From the NCBI GenBank assembly GCA_965221845.1, contig OZ244919.1:2542001-2606000 (forward strand): a stretch of 64,000 nucleotides of DNA, written 5' to 3'. Made by a program: the position numbers and the translations under genes. Shown here one piece after another: positions 1 to 8,356 of this stretch. The notes beneath the pieces were generated by a model. The model saw only the letters and a program-made list of their open reading frames with translations. It searched no databases and had not been told where the DNA came from. The stretch is from JAJEFO01 sp965221845. GTDB taxonomy: Bacteria; Pseudomonadota; Alphaproteobacteria; Rhodobacterales; Rhodobacteraceae. Position 1 is the stretch's first letter. Each line of letters opens with the position of its first letter.

Positions 1-1
1 C

Positions 2-562
2 CCCGCGGCCTATGCCTTTGGCAGGATCAAGTTCCGCGGATCCGAGGACATCGCGTTCACGCTGCTGTCCTTCCGCTTCGCCCCGCCCCTCCTGGTGCTG
101 CTTCCGCTCACGATCTACTTTCAGAAGATCGGGCTCGCGGACACCTATTTCGGGCTTGTCTGGGTCTACCAGCTGATCGTGCTGCCGCTGATCCTCTGGA
201 TCGTCCGGGGCTATTTCGAGGACATTCCTGCCGACATCGAGTATGCTCACCGGATCGCGGGCCATTCCTGGTTCTCGACCTTCCGCAAGATCGCCCTCCC
301 CCTGGCCATGCCGGGGATCGCGGCGGCAGGGCTTCTCGCATTCATCTTCGCTTGGAACAACTTCATCTTCGCTCTCGTCCTGGCCTCGGCCGACAAGCAG
401 CCGGTGACCGTCGGGGCACTGGCCTTCGTGACCGCCTCCGGCATCCAGTACGGCCAGGTGGCCGCGGGGATCGTGCTGTCGATCCTGCCGACCCTGGCAC
501 TCGCGCTCTACGCGCAGAGATACCTCGTCGAAGGCCTGTCGCTCGGCGCGGTAAAGGGATAG
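2..562 (+). CDS. ABC transporter inner-membrane permease (CUT1/MalG-like), 5'-truncated by window edge
   Basis: This is the C-terminal part of a carbohydrate/polyol ABC permease; the open frame runs off the left edge, so the true start is outside the window. It shows several hydrophobic segments and the cytoplasmic EAA loop that contacts the ATPase, here EYAHRIAGHSWFSTFRKIAL followed by PLAMPG. It ends with the usual short C-terminus of MalG-type proteins. The stop at 560-562 lies three bases before the first ATPase gene, so the genes are co-transcribed. The binding protein and partner permease are presumably further left. Substrate is inferred from the downstream eryA/eryB/eryC genes to be erythritol or a related polyol. 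Confidence 0.9.
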   Translation, partial: PAAYAFGRIKFRGSEDIAFTLLSFRFAPPLLVLLPLTIYFQKIGLADTYFGLVWVYQLIVLPLILWIVRGYFEDIPADIEYAHRIAGHSWFSTFRKIALPLAMPGIAAAGLLAFIFAWNNFIFALVLASADKQPVTVGALAFVTASGIQYGQVAAGIVLSILPTLALALYAQRYLVEGLSLGAVKG

Positions 563-565
563 GCG

Positions 566-1675
566 ATGTCAGTCCAGCTTTCCGGGATCCGCAAGTCCTT
601 CGCGAACAACCTGGTGCTCGATGACGTCTCGCTCGACGTTCCAGCCGGCGAGACGCTCGTCCTGTTCGGGCATTCCGGGGCGGGCAAGACGGTGCTTCTT
701 CGACTGATCGCGGGGGTGATCGACCCTGACGAGGGGCGGATCGCCGTCAACGGCGCCGACATGGAGGGGGTGGTGCCCGAGGACCGCGGCGTGGGAATGG
801 CCTTCCAGAACTTCGCGCTTTTCCCGCACATGGACGCGCATGCGAACATCGCCAGCCCGCTGACCGCGCGGCGCGAGACCGGCCCCGGCATCGAAGCGCG
901 CGTGAAAGAGGTCGCGACGCTCCTGAAGATCGACCACGTGCTCGGCCACAGGCCGGCCGAAATGTCGAACGGGCAGAAACAGCGCACCGCGCTCGGGCGG
1001 GCGCTGGCGGGGGAGCCGTCGATTCTCCTGCTGGACGACCCGCTCAGGAACGTCGATGCCAAGCTCCGCTTCGAGATGCGGCTGGAACTGCCGCGCCTTC
1101 TCAAGGCGCAGAACGCGACGGTCGTCCTTGTCACGCAGGACTACAAGGAGGCGATGGCGCTCGGCGACAGGATCGCGGTCATGGGCGATGGCGGCATCGT
1201 CCAGTGCGGCACGCCGGAGGAGATCTACCTGCGCCCGAATTCGACCCGCGTGGCCCTGCTGTTCGGAGACCCGACGATCAACCTTCTCGATGTCGTCCCG
1301 GGAACCGGCGCGCACGGGCCGGTCGTGCAGCTGTCGGGCACGGAAGTCGCGATCGCCGAAGGCTATGCGAAAGCGATCGGCGAGGCCTGCAGCCTCGGGA
1401 TCCGGCCCGAGGCGATCCGCTTCGTCGCCCCCGGCGCACCGGGCGCGTTCGCGGTCAGGATCGAGGCCGAAACGCCGCTGAACGAGAAGACGGTGACCCT
1501 CGCGGCAACGCGGGATCACCGCGAAATCCTCGTGTCCCGCCCCGCCGGCACTCCGGGTCCCGATCACGGCAACGCGCATGTCTCGGCGGACATGGGCAGC
1601 GCGCTCCTGTTCGACCGCGCGACGGGAGCCCGCATCACCGCGGCCGACGCGCCCGCGAGCGTGACGGCGACATGA
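566..1675 (+). CDS. ABC transporter ATP-binding protein 1 (MalK/UgpC-like, divergent catalytic residues)
   Basis: This 369-aa MalK-type ATPase has a C-terminal TOBE-like regulatory domain. Walker A is GHSGAGKT (about residues 35-42) and the Q-loop is normal (FQNFALFPH, Gln81). The signature is MSNGQ (133-137) instead of LSGGQ, the Walker B end reads LLLDDP so the catalytic Glu is Asp158, and the H-loop reads VTQD with Gln191 in place of His. It overlaps the next ATPase gene by an ATGA. Two different ATPases in tandem recall the GlpS/GlpT pair of rhizobial glycerol transporters, which suggests a heterodimer. I infer that this subunit is the weaker hydrolase; the family call is secure. Confidence 0.9.
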   Translation: MSVQLSGIRKSFANNLVLDDVSLDVPAGETLVLFGHSGAGKTVLLRLIAGVIDPDEGRIAVNGADMEGVVPEDRGVGMAFQNFALFPHMDAHANIASPLTARRETGPGIEARVKEVATLLKIDHVLGHRPAEMSNGQKQRTALGRALAGEPSILLLDDPLRNVDAKLRFEMRLELPRLLKAQNATVVLVTQDYKEAMALGDRIAVMGDGGIVQCGTPEEIYLRPNSTRVALLFGDPTINLLDVVPGTGAHGPVVQLSGTEVAIAEGYAKAIGEACSLGIRPEAIRFVAPGAPGAFAVRIEAETPLNEKTVTLAATRDHREILVSRPAGTPGPDHGNAHVSADMGSALLFDRATGARITAADAPASVTAT

Positions 1676-2796
1676 GCGGCGCGATGCTCAGGCTGGAGAA
1701 TGTCGACAAGTTCTACGGAGCCGTCGGGCACGGAGTCCATGCGGTTCGCGATGTCAGCATGGAAGTCGGCAAAGGCGAGATAGTCGCGCTTCTGGGATCC
1801 TCCGGTTGCGGCAAGACCTCGACACTGCGCATGATCGCGGGATTCGAGGAGACAAGCCGGGGAAAGATCCATCTGGCGGGCCGCGAGGTGCAGGCGCTGC
1901 CACCCGTCCGGCGGCATGTCGCAATGGCATTCGAAGGCTATTCGCTCTACCCGACCGTGAACGTTCGCGACAACATCGCCTTTGCCCTCAAGGCGCGGCG
2001 GCTGCCAAGGGACGAGGTGAAGGCCAAGGTGATCGAGGTCGCCAGAATGCTCGAGATCGAAGACATTCTCGAACGGCTGCCGAACTCTCTTTCGGGCGGG
2101 CAGCAGCAACGCGCGTCACTGGCCCGTGCGCTGATCCGGGACGCCGACCTCTATCTTCTCGACGAACCGATGGGCCAGCTCGAGCCACAGCTCAGAACGC
2201 TCCTCAGGGGCCGGCTCAAGCACTTCATCAAGGAACGTGGCATGACCGCGATCCTCGTCACGCACGACCAGACGGAGGCAAACGCGCTTGCCGACGAGAT
2301 CGCGGTGATGGAGGACGGCGTGCTGCAGCAGTTCGCGAGCCCTGCCGAGCTCAAGGATCGTCCGGCGAACCTTTTCACCGGCACATTCGTCGGCGAACCG
2401 CCGATGAACGTGTTTCCCGTATCGGTCGAGTCCGGTCACGGCAGGCTGGCCCTGCGGTTCGAGGGCGGGCAGCGTTTCGACTATCCCGAGAGCGAATTTG
2501 CGGCCGAGGTCCGCTCGGCGCTGACGGCAAGGGGACGGGTCGTCATCGGCGTCAGGCCGTACGCAGTACGCCGTTCCGGGGACGGGGCGCCGGCAAGCGT
2601 GCTGACGAACCAGTGGCTTGGCGACCAGACCCACGTCTCCGCGAGCTTCGCCAACGGCACGATCGTCCTGGTCGAGCATGACCGGGCAGATGTCGCGGTC
2701 GGCGACCGGATCATGATCGGGCTGAGGCCGGCGGACCTGCATGTCTTCGATGCCGAAAGCGGCATGGCGATCAGCCACGGACGCGAGCTGGCCTGA
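1672..2796 (+). CDS. ABC transporter ATP-binding protein 2 (MalK/UgpC-like)
   Basis: This is the second MalK-type ATPase of the operon, 374 aa. The start is taken at ATG 1672, which overlaps the stop of the preceding gene (ATGA). Walker A is GSSGCGKT (42-49), the signature LSGGQ (140-144) is canonical, Walker B LLDEP retains Glu165, and the H-loop VTHDQ retains His198. The Q-loop reads MAFEGYSLYP, so the usual Gln is Glu88. A C-terminal TOBE/regulatory region follows. With ATPase 1 it would form a heterodimer with two unlike ATP sites. Its stop overlaps the kinase start (TGATG), so transport and phosphorylation are translationally coupled. Confidence 0.9.
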   Translation: MSGAMLRLENVDKFYGAVGHGVHAVRDVSMEVGKGEIVALLGSSGCGKTSTLRMIAGFEETSRGKIHLAGREVQALPPVRRHVAMAFEGYSLYPTVNVRDNIAFALKARRLPRDEVKAKVIEVARMLEIEDILERLPNSLSGGQQQRASLARALIRDADLYLLDEPMGQLEPQLRTLLRGRLKHFIKERGMTAILVTHDQTEANALADEIAVMEDGVLQQFASPAELKDRPANLFTGTFVGEPPMNVFPVSVESGHGRLALRFEGGQRFDYPESEFAAEVRSALTARGRVVIGVRPYAVRRSGDGAPASVLTNQWLGDQTHVSASFANGTIVLVEHDRADVAVGDRIMIGLRPADLHVFDAESGMAISHGRELA

Positions 2797-4364
2797 TGGG
2801 GGAATGCCGTGGCGACATTCTGATCGGCATCGATGCGGGCACGTCCGTCATCAAGTCCATCGCATTCGACCTCGCCGGCAGGCAGATCGCGACCGCATCG
2901 GTCGCGAACCGTTTCGTCACGCGTCCGGACGGCGCTGCCGTGCAGCTCATGGACGACGCCTGGGCCGATTGCGCGCGCACGCTGAAGGCGCTTGGCGACA
3001 AGGTCGGCCGGCTTGCCGAACGCACGGCGGCGCTGGCGGTCACGGGCCAGGGGGACGGGACCTGGCTGATCGACGGCGACAGCCGGCCGGTGACGGAGGC
3101 ATGGCTCTGGCTGGACGCGCGCGCTGCGCCGGTCGTGGAACGCTTTCGCGGCACCGAAGCCGACCGCGAGCGCTTCCGCATCACCGGCGCGGGGTTCAAT
3201 GCCTGCCAGATGGGCGCCCAGCTCGTCCGCATGAAGGAGATCATGCCTGAAGCGGTCACGGCGGCGGACGCCGCGCTGCACTGCAAGGACTGGCTGTACC
3301 TGAACCTCACGGGAGTCCGCGCGACAGGGCCCTGCGAGGCGGTCTTCACTTTCGGGGACTTCCGAACCCGCGCCTATGACGACCGGGTCCTGGAAACCCT
3401 GGGACTGCTCCCCGAAAGGCGGCTTCTGCCCGAGATCCTGGACGGCTCTCGGGTGACGCACGGCATGTCCGACGCGGCGGCGGCCGTGACGGGGCTGCGC
3501 AAGGGCACCCCGGTGACGCTGGGATACCTCGACGTGCCCTGCACGGCGCTCGGCGGCGGGATCCACGCCTCCGGCAGCAGCGCCGGCTGCACGGTCATCG
3601 GCTCGACCGGGATGCACATGCGCGCGACCCCGGACTCCGACGTGCGTCTCAACGACGACCTGACCGGCTATGTCATGTGCCTTCCCGTTCCGGGAATGGT
3701 GGCGCAATGCCAGTCGAACATGGCGGCAACGCTCAATATCGACTGGCTCCTGGACCTTGCCGGCGGGCTGGTGGGCGAATTCGGCCACCCTGTCACCCGT
3801 TCCGAGATGATTGCGCGCATCGACGACTGGGTCGAGGCCGGCGCGCCCGGCCGCGTGCTCTACCACCCGTACATCTCGGAGGCCGGCGAGAGAGGGCCGT
3901 TCGTCGATCCTGCAGCGAGGGCCGCGTTCGTCGGGCTCTCGGCCAGGCACCGCTTTCCCGACCTCATTAGAGCGGTCATCGAGGGCCTTTGCCTTGCAGG
4001 GCGCGACTGCTACGAGGCGATCGGCGACCTGCCGGCCGAGATCCGGCTGGCAGGCGGAGCGGCGCGCTCGGACACGCTCAGGCGGACATTCTCGGCGGCG
4101 GTGGGCGTCCCCGTGCGCCGCTCGTTCCGCGAAGAGGCCGGAGCGGCCGGAGCGGCGATGATGGCGGCCGTCGCCATCGGCGCATACCCTGACATCGAGG
4201 CTTGCATCTCCGACTGGGTGACGCCCTGCCTCGGCGAAATCGAGCCGCCGGATCCCGCATTGTCGGGGATCTACGGAGACATCTATCCGGCCTACCGGGC
4301 CGCGCAAGGGCGCCTGGCCCCGATCTGGGCAGCGCTTTCGGAAGCCGGCGGGCGAGATGGCTAG
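2796..4364 (+). CDS. eryA: Erythritol kinase (FGGY family)
   Basis: This 522-aa FGGY carbohydrate kinase would phosphorylate erythritol to L-erythritol-4-phosphate in the cytoplasm. The N-terminal ASKHA phosphate loop is IGIDAGTSVIKS, followed by the TGQGDGTW block, and the C-terminal domain has LAGGAARSD and EEAGAAGAAMMAA. The protein closely resembles EryA of Brucella and rhizobia over its full length. The start ATG 2796 overlaps the stop of ATPase 2. Its placement with an EryB-like dehydrogenase and EryC, TIM and RpiB homologues supports erythritol rather than glycerol. A related tetritol or pentitol as the main substrate cannot be excluded. Confidence 0.88.
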   Translation: MGECRGDILIGIDAGTSVIKSIAFDLAGRQIATASVANRFVTRPDGAAVQLMDDAWADCARTLKALGDKVGRLAERTAALAVTGQGDGTWLIDGDSRPVTEAWLWLDARAAPVVERFRGTEADRERFRITGAGFNACQMGAQLVRMKEIMPEAVTAADAALHCKDWLYLNLTGVRATGPCEAVFTFGDFRTRAYDDRVLETLGLLPERRLLPEILDGSRVTHGMSDAAAAVTGLRKGTPVTLGYLDVPCTALGGGIHASGSSAGCTVIGSTGMHMRATPDSDVRLNDDLTGYVMCLPVPGMVAQCQSNMAATLNIDWLLDLAGGLVGEFGHPVTRSEMIARIDDWVEAGAPGRVLYHPYISEAGERGPFVDPAARAAFVGLSARHRFPDLIRAVIEGLCLAGRDCYEAIGDLPAEIRLAGGAARSDTLRRTFSAAVGVPVRRSFREEAGAAGAAMMAAVAIGAYPDIEACISDWVTPCLGEIEPPDPALSGIYGDIYPAYRAAQGRLAPIWAALSEAGGRDG

Positions 4365-5397
4365 CGAGATCGCGATCATCGGCGACCATTTCATGCTCCC
4401 GGAGGTTCTGGAGGAGAGGATCCTCAACGCATGCGGCGATGCGGTGTTTGCGCGGACCAGAAAGGACGGCTGGCCGGACGTTCCGATGGAGCACGGGTAC
4501 GCCAGCCCCGGCATGGACGAGCTTAAGGAGTATCTCGGCACAGCCGATGACGTCATCGAGTTCGTCGGCCCGGCCGAGGTCCTCGTCACCCATCTCGCCC
4601 CGATGAGCCGGGCAATGCTCGAACGCCTTCCGCGGCTGAAGCTGATCGCGGTCTCGAGGGGCGGGCCCGTGAACGTCGACATCGAGGCCGCCCGGGACCA
4701 CGGCGTCCTGGTGGTCAACACGCCGGGGCGCAACGCCACTGCCGTTGCGGAATTCACGATCGGCGCGATTCTCGCCGAGACGCGCAAGATTCGTGAAGGT
4801 CACGAGGCGCTGCGCGCTGGCAACTGGCGCGGGGATCTCTACCGCGCCGATGCAGCGGGCCGCGAGCTGAGCGAAATGGCCGTGGGCGTGATCGGGTACG
4901 GAAACATCGGCACGAAGGTCGTGCGGCTGCTTCGCGCCTTCGGCGGCCGGATCCTGGTGCACGATCCCTATGTCCAGCTTGATCCGGAAGATGCGGCCGC
5001 AGGCGTCGAGCTGGTCTCGTTCCACCGGCTCCTCGCCGATAGCGATGTCGTGACGCTCCACACCAGGGTGACTGCGGAAACGCGCGGCATGATGAACGCA
5101 GAGGCCTTCGCGCGAATGAAGGGCGGCGCCCTCTTCGTGAACACGGCGCGAGGGCCGCTCTGCGACTACGAGGCGCTTTACGAGGCGTTGTCGGAGGGCA
5201 GTCTCGGCGCCGCGATGATAGAGACGTTCGGCGTAGAGCCGGTTCCGCCGGACTGGCCCCTTCTCGGGCTGCCGAACGTCACGCTGACGCCGCACATCGC
5301 GGGCGCTTCGGTGCGCACGGTCACCTGCGCCGCCGATCAGGTGGCCGAAGAGGTTCGTCGCTATCTCGCGGGCGAGCCGCCGCGCAACCCTTGCTGA
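4357..5397 (+). CDS. D-isomer-specific 2-hydroxyacid dehydrogenase (NAD-dependent)
   Basis: This 346-aa cytosolic dehydrogenase of the phosphoglycerate dehydrogenase superfamily overlaps eryA by 8 bp. The Rossmann motif is VGVIGYGNIGTK. The catalytic Arg lies in NTARGPLCD and the His in TPHIAGAS. The usual ALDVFEPEP region is replaced by AAMIETFGVEP, still offering Glu. An N-terminal extension of about 90 residues precedes the substrate-domain core. It is not one of the five known erythritol enzymes. It might oxidise or reduce a side product such as a four-carbon hydroxyacid, but the substrate is unknown; only the family and co-transcription are supported. Confidence 0.85.
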   Translation: MASEIAIIGDHFMLPEVLEERILNACGDAVFARTRKDGWPDVPMEHGYASPGMDELKEYLGTADDVIEFVGPAEVLVTHLAPMSRAMLERLPRLKLIAVSRGGPVNVDIEAARDHGVLVVNTPGRNATAVAEFTIGAILAETRKIREGHEALRAGNWRGDLYRADAAGRELSEMAVGVIGYGNIGTKVVRLLRAFGGRILVHDPYVQLDPEDAAAGVELVSFHRLLADSDVVTLHTRVTAETRGMMNAEAFARMKGGALFVNTARGPLCDYEALYEALSEGSLGAAMIETFGVEPVPPDWPLLGLPNVTLTPHIAGASVRTVTCAADQVAEEVRRYLAGEPPRNPC

Positions 5398-5778
5398 GGC
5401 CAAGGCGATGAGCGGACCGTTCCAGCGAGGCCGGACGGCGTCCGCTTGCGAGTCACGCGTTGGCGACGGGCTGATCCGGCGTGCGCCTGGCAAGACCCCG
5501 GACCGAACCGGCGGGGACATGCCGGTCACGCCGGCCGCCGGGCATGGGCCGTGCCGGTCGCCAACGACCGTGCGGATGCCGCGCGGCGGCGAGGCCGGCA
5601 GGCGGACCGGACGGGGCACGCCCTCGACGGAACGGGGGGTCCGGCGCGACATCCCGCGCACCGGCGCGGCAGTGCAGGCGCGCGCCATCCGGGGTGGTCG
5701 CGCGCTGGCGGCCGCCCGGGCTGCGGAGACAGCGCGCGGCTCCGAAGCCTGCGGCAGGAAATCGAGCGGAGCGGCGGC
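5398..5778 (+). other. 381-bp gap inside the polyol operon, no recognisable gene
   Basis: This stretch separates the 2-hydroxyacid dehydrogenase from eryB in an otherwise tightly packed operon. An open frame from ATG 5408 to 5782 (124 codons) ends by overlapping the eryB TTG start. Its product is Arg/Gly/Pro/Ala-rich with no domain, the composition expected of random GC-rich sequence. It may be the remains of a lost gene, such as a regulator. I do not call it coding. Confidence 0.4.
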
Positions 5779-7293
5779 TTGAACGGCCCGTTCGACCTCT
5801 GCGTCATCGGCGGCGGCATCAACGGCGCGGGGATAGCGCGCGATGCCGCGGGTCGCGGGCTGTCGGTCGCGCTGTGCGAAAAGGGCGACCTGGCGCAAGG
5901 CACGTCGTCGCGCTCCGGCAAGCTGGTGCATGGCGGGCTCCGGTATCTTGAGTTCCGGGAGTTCCGTCTCGTCCGGGAAGCGCTGGCCGAGCGCGAGGTG
6001 TTGCTGAACGCCGCGCCCCATATCATCTGGCCGATGCGTTTCGTGCTTCCGCACAGCCCGGCGGACCGGCCCGCCTGGCTGATCCGCTCGGGGCTGTTCC
6101 TCTATGACCATCTCGGCGGGCGGAAGAAGCTGCCGGGCACCCGGATCCTCGATCTTCGGCGCGACCTCGAGGGGGCGCCGCTTCTGGACGAGTACACGAA
6201 GGGGTTCGAGTATTCCGACTGCTGGGTTGATGACGCACGCCTCGTCGTGCTGAACGCGCTTGACGCCGCCGAACGGGGAGCGACGGTCCTGACCCGTCAT
6301 GCCGCCCTGAAAGCGCGGCGTGAACGTGATTCCTGGACCGTCACGGTCAGGAATGGCGCAAGCCGGGAGACGCGTGACATCCGGGCCAGGGTCCTGGTCA
6401 ATGCCGCCGGCCCTTGGGTGAGCGACGTCACGGCCCGCGTCGCGGGCACGGCGTCGCGGCGGCGCATGCGGCTGGTGAAGGGCAGCCACATCATCACGCA
6501 CAAGTTCTGGCAGGGACCGCAAGCCTACCTGATCCAGAACAAGGACCGGCGGATCGTTTTCGTGAACCCCTACGAAGAGGACAAGGCCCTGATCGGCACG
6601 ACGGACATCCCCTACGAGGGCCGCATCGAGGATGCAGCCTGCGCAGAGGAGGAGATCGGCTACCTGATCGAGGCCGTGAACCGCTACTTCAAGGAAAGGC
6701 TCCGGCGAGAGGACGTGCTGGCGACCTTTTCGGGCGTCCGGCCGCTCTTCGACGACGGCAAGGACAATCCCGCGGCCGTGACCCGCGACTACGTCTTTGA
6801 CCTCGACGACTCAGGGGGCGCGCCGCTTCTCAACATTTTCGGCGGCAAGATCACCACGTTCCGCGAGCTTGCCGAGAGAGGCGCGCGCCTGCTCGGGAGG
6901 TTCTTCCCGGAGATGGGGGGCGACTGGACGCGCGACGTTCCGCTTCCGGGCGGGGACCTGGCAGGTGCGGACTACTTTTCCTTCAGCGAGAAGCTGAAGT
7001 CGGATTTCCCCTGGCTGCCGCACGCGATCCGCAATCGCTACGGGCGCCTCTACGGAGCGCGCACCGAACGGGTCGTGGGGCGTGCGACGTCGCTTGAGGG
7101 GCTCGGCCGCCACTTCGGCGGCCATCTTTACGAAGCCGAGGCGCGCTATCTCGTCCGGAACGAATGGGCGCAGACTCCTGAAGACGTTCTCTTCCGCCGG
7201 ACCAAGGAATACCTTCACATGACGGCGGACGAGCAGGCCGCCTTTGCCGAATGGTTCGACGGCACGTCGGCATCGACGAGGCCGTTGCGGTGA
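5779..7293 (+). CDS. eryB: Erythritol-4-phosphate dehydrogenase, FAD-dependent (GlpD/EryB family)
   Basis: This 504-aa membrane-associated FAD dehydrogenase of the GlpD family is assigned to oxidising L-erythritol-4-phosphate to L-3-tetrulose-4-phosphate. The N-terminus has the dinucleotide fold VIGGGINGAGIARDAAGRG (from residue 9), then SSRSGKLVHGGLRYLE and, near the centre, RLVKGSHI. The start is taken at TTG 5779, with GGAG at 5768-5771 upstream; this aligns the FAD motif with GlpD proteins. GlpD itself is the alternative, but the neighbours favour EryB. The last roughly ten codons look foreign: another frame there already reads the hsdR fragment, so the 3' end may have been replaced by the insertion. 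Confidence 0.85.
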   Translation: MNGPFDLCVIGGGINGAGIARDAAGRGLSVALCEKGDLAQGTSSRSGKLVHGGLRYLEFREFRLVREALAEREVLLNAAPHIIWPMRFVLPHSPADRPAWLIRSGLFLYDHLGGRKKLPGTRILDLRRDLEGAPLLDEYTKGFEYSDCWVDDARLVVLNALDAAERGATVLTRHAALKARRERDSWTVTVRNGASRETRDIRARVLVNAAGPWVSDVTARVAGTASRRRMRLVKGSHIITHKFWQGPQAYLIQNKDRRIVFVNPYEEDKALIGTTDIPYEGRIEDAACAEEEIGYLIEAVNRYFKERLRREDVLATFSGVRPLFDDGKDNPAAVTRDYVFDLDDSGGAPLLNIFGGKITTFRELAERGARLLGRFFPEMGGDWTRDVPLPGGDLAGADYFSFSEKLKSDFPWLPHAIRNRYGRLYGARTERVVGRATSLEGLGRHFGGHLYEAEARYLVRNEWAQTPEDVLFRRTKEYLHMTADEQAAFAEWFDGTSASTRPLR

Positions 7294-8298
7294 TGCTTGA
7301 GCAGCACGGGATCGCAAGCGCCATGTTCGCCCCGGATACGAACGGGGGATCCGACTCCCGGGCCGGGCCGACCGGTTCGCCGCGGCAAAGGCTCGTGGCG
7401 CTTGCAGGCGCCATTGAGCGGATCCTTGACATGCAGCAGCGTGAGGCGGCCAGGGAAGCGACCGAAGAAGGCGGGAACCGCTCCCGGCACCGCTTCAACG
7501 ATGCCGTTCTGGCGCTGATCAGGGCGCTCGCGCTGGCGGCTGCCAGCGATGAAGCGCGCGACATCCGCGACGAGGCGGGGGTCTTCCGGACCGTCCGCGC
7601 GGCCCTTGCCAAGAGCGCGCCCGGAGCCGGCAAGTCCTCGGCCGGGCGAGATCTGGCCGTGCGGCAGATCGTCAGCCCCGCCTTCGTCTCGACCGGGATC
7701 GTCGACATGCTCGAAGCCACCGGGCTGGAGACGCCGGACATGTCGATCCTCTCCGATGCGTTTCTCGACGAGCTCCGAGGGATGGAAAAGAAGAACCTCG
7801 CCCTGGAAGCGCTGCGCCATCTCATTGACGGCGAGCTTCGCTCGCGAAGCCGGGTCAACGTCGTCGAGACCCGCGCCTTCTCCCGGCGGCATCTGGAGGA
7901 GGCCATCGCCCGCTACCACGGCAACGCCATCACCACGGCGGAGGTCCTTCAGGAACTGATCGGGCTCGCCGGGGATGTCCGCGCCGCTCGCTGGCGCGGC
8001 GAGGAAGAAGAACTCCGCAAGGAGGAAAGCGCGTTCTACGACATCCTTGCCCGGAACGAGCGCGCGGCCAAGGTGATGGGCAACGACCGTCTTCGCGTCA
8101 TCGCCCACGAACTGCTGGACAAACTGAGAAGCACTGCCTCCGCGGACCGGCAGCACCGCGCATCGGCGCGCGCACGGATGCGCGCTCTGGCCAAGCGCAT
8201 CCTCCGCAGGCCCGGCCATGCGCCTGACCTGCAAGGTCAGCGCCGTGCAGACCGTCCTGCTGCAGGCCGCAGCGCCGGCGGAAAGGCGGGCCATGTGA
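7262..8298 (+). pseudogene. hsdR: Type I restriction enzyme HsdR, C-terminal fragment (frameshifted)
   Basis: About 345 codons of the HsdR C-terminal region (DUF3387-type) are present without helicase or nuclease domains. Recognisable blocks are DEAVAVMLEQ, VRQIVSPAFVSTGIVDMLE, ISILSDAFLDELRGMEKKN, NVVETRAFSRRHLE and VMGNDRLRVIAHELL. Near 8237 the frame breaks after PDLQG. One base over, the family ending AVQTVLLQAAAP resumes and stops at 8296-8298. The reading frame begins inside the eryB 3' end, placing the insertion junction near 7260. No hsdM or hsdS is present, so this is a dead remnant of a restriction system. Confidence 0.85.
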
Positions 8299-8356
8299 AG
8301 AAAAGTCAACGACTCGCAAACACCTTTCCATCGGCATGGCATGACTGGGGATACCA

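Noticed and set aside
5408..5782. A 124-codon frame between the dehydrogenase and eryB as a gene
   Set aside because: Low-complexity composition, no domain and only a weak ribosome site; kept as an intergenic note.
2481..6522. Very long open frames on the minus strand opposite the polyol operon
   Set aside because: They are antisense to clearly conserved genes, are Arg/Pro/Gly-rich without domains, and arise from high GC at codon third positions.
7262..8298. An active type I restriction system
   Set aside because: Only the HsdR C-terminus remains, it is frameshifted, and hsdM and hsdS are absent.
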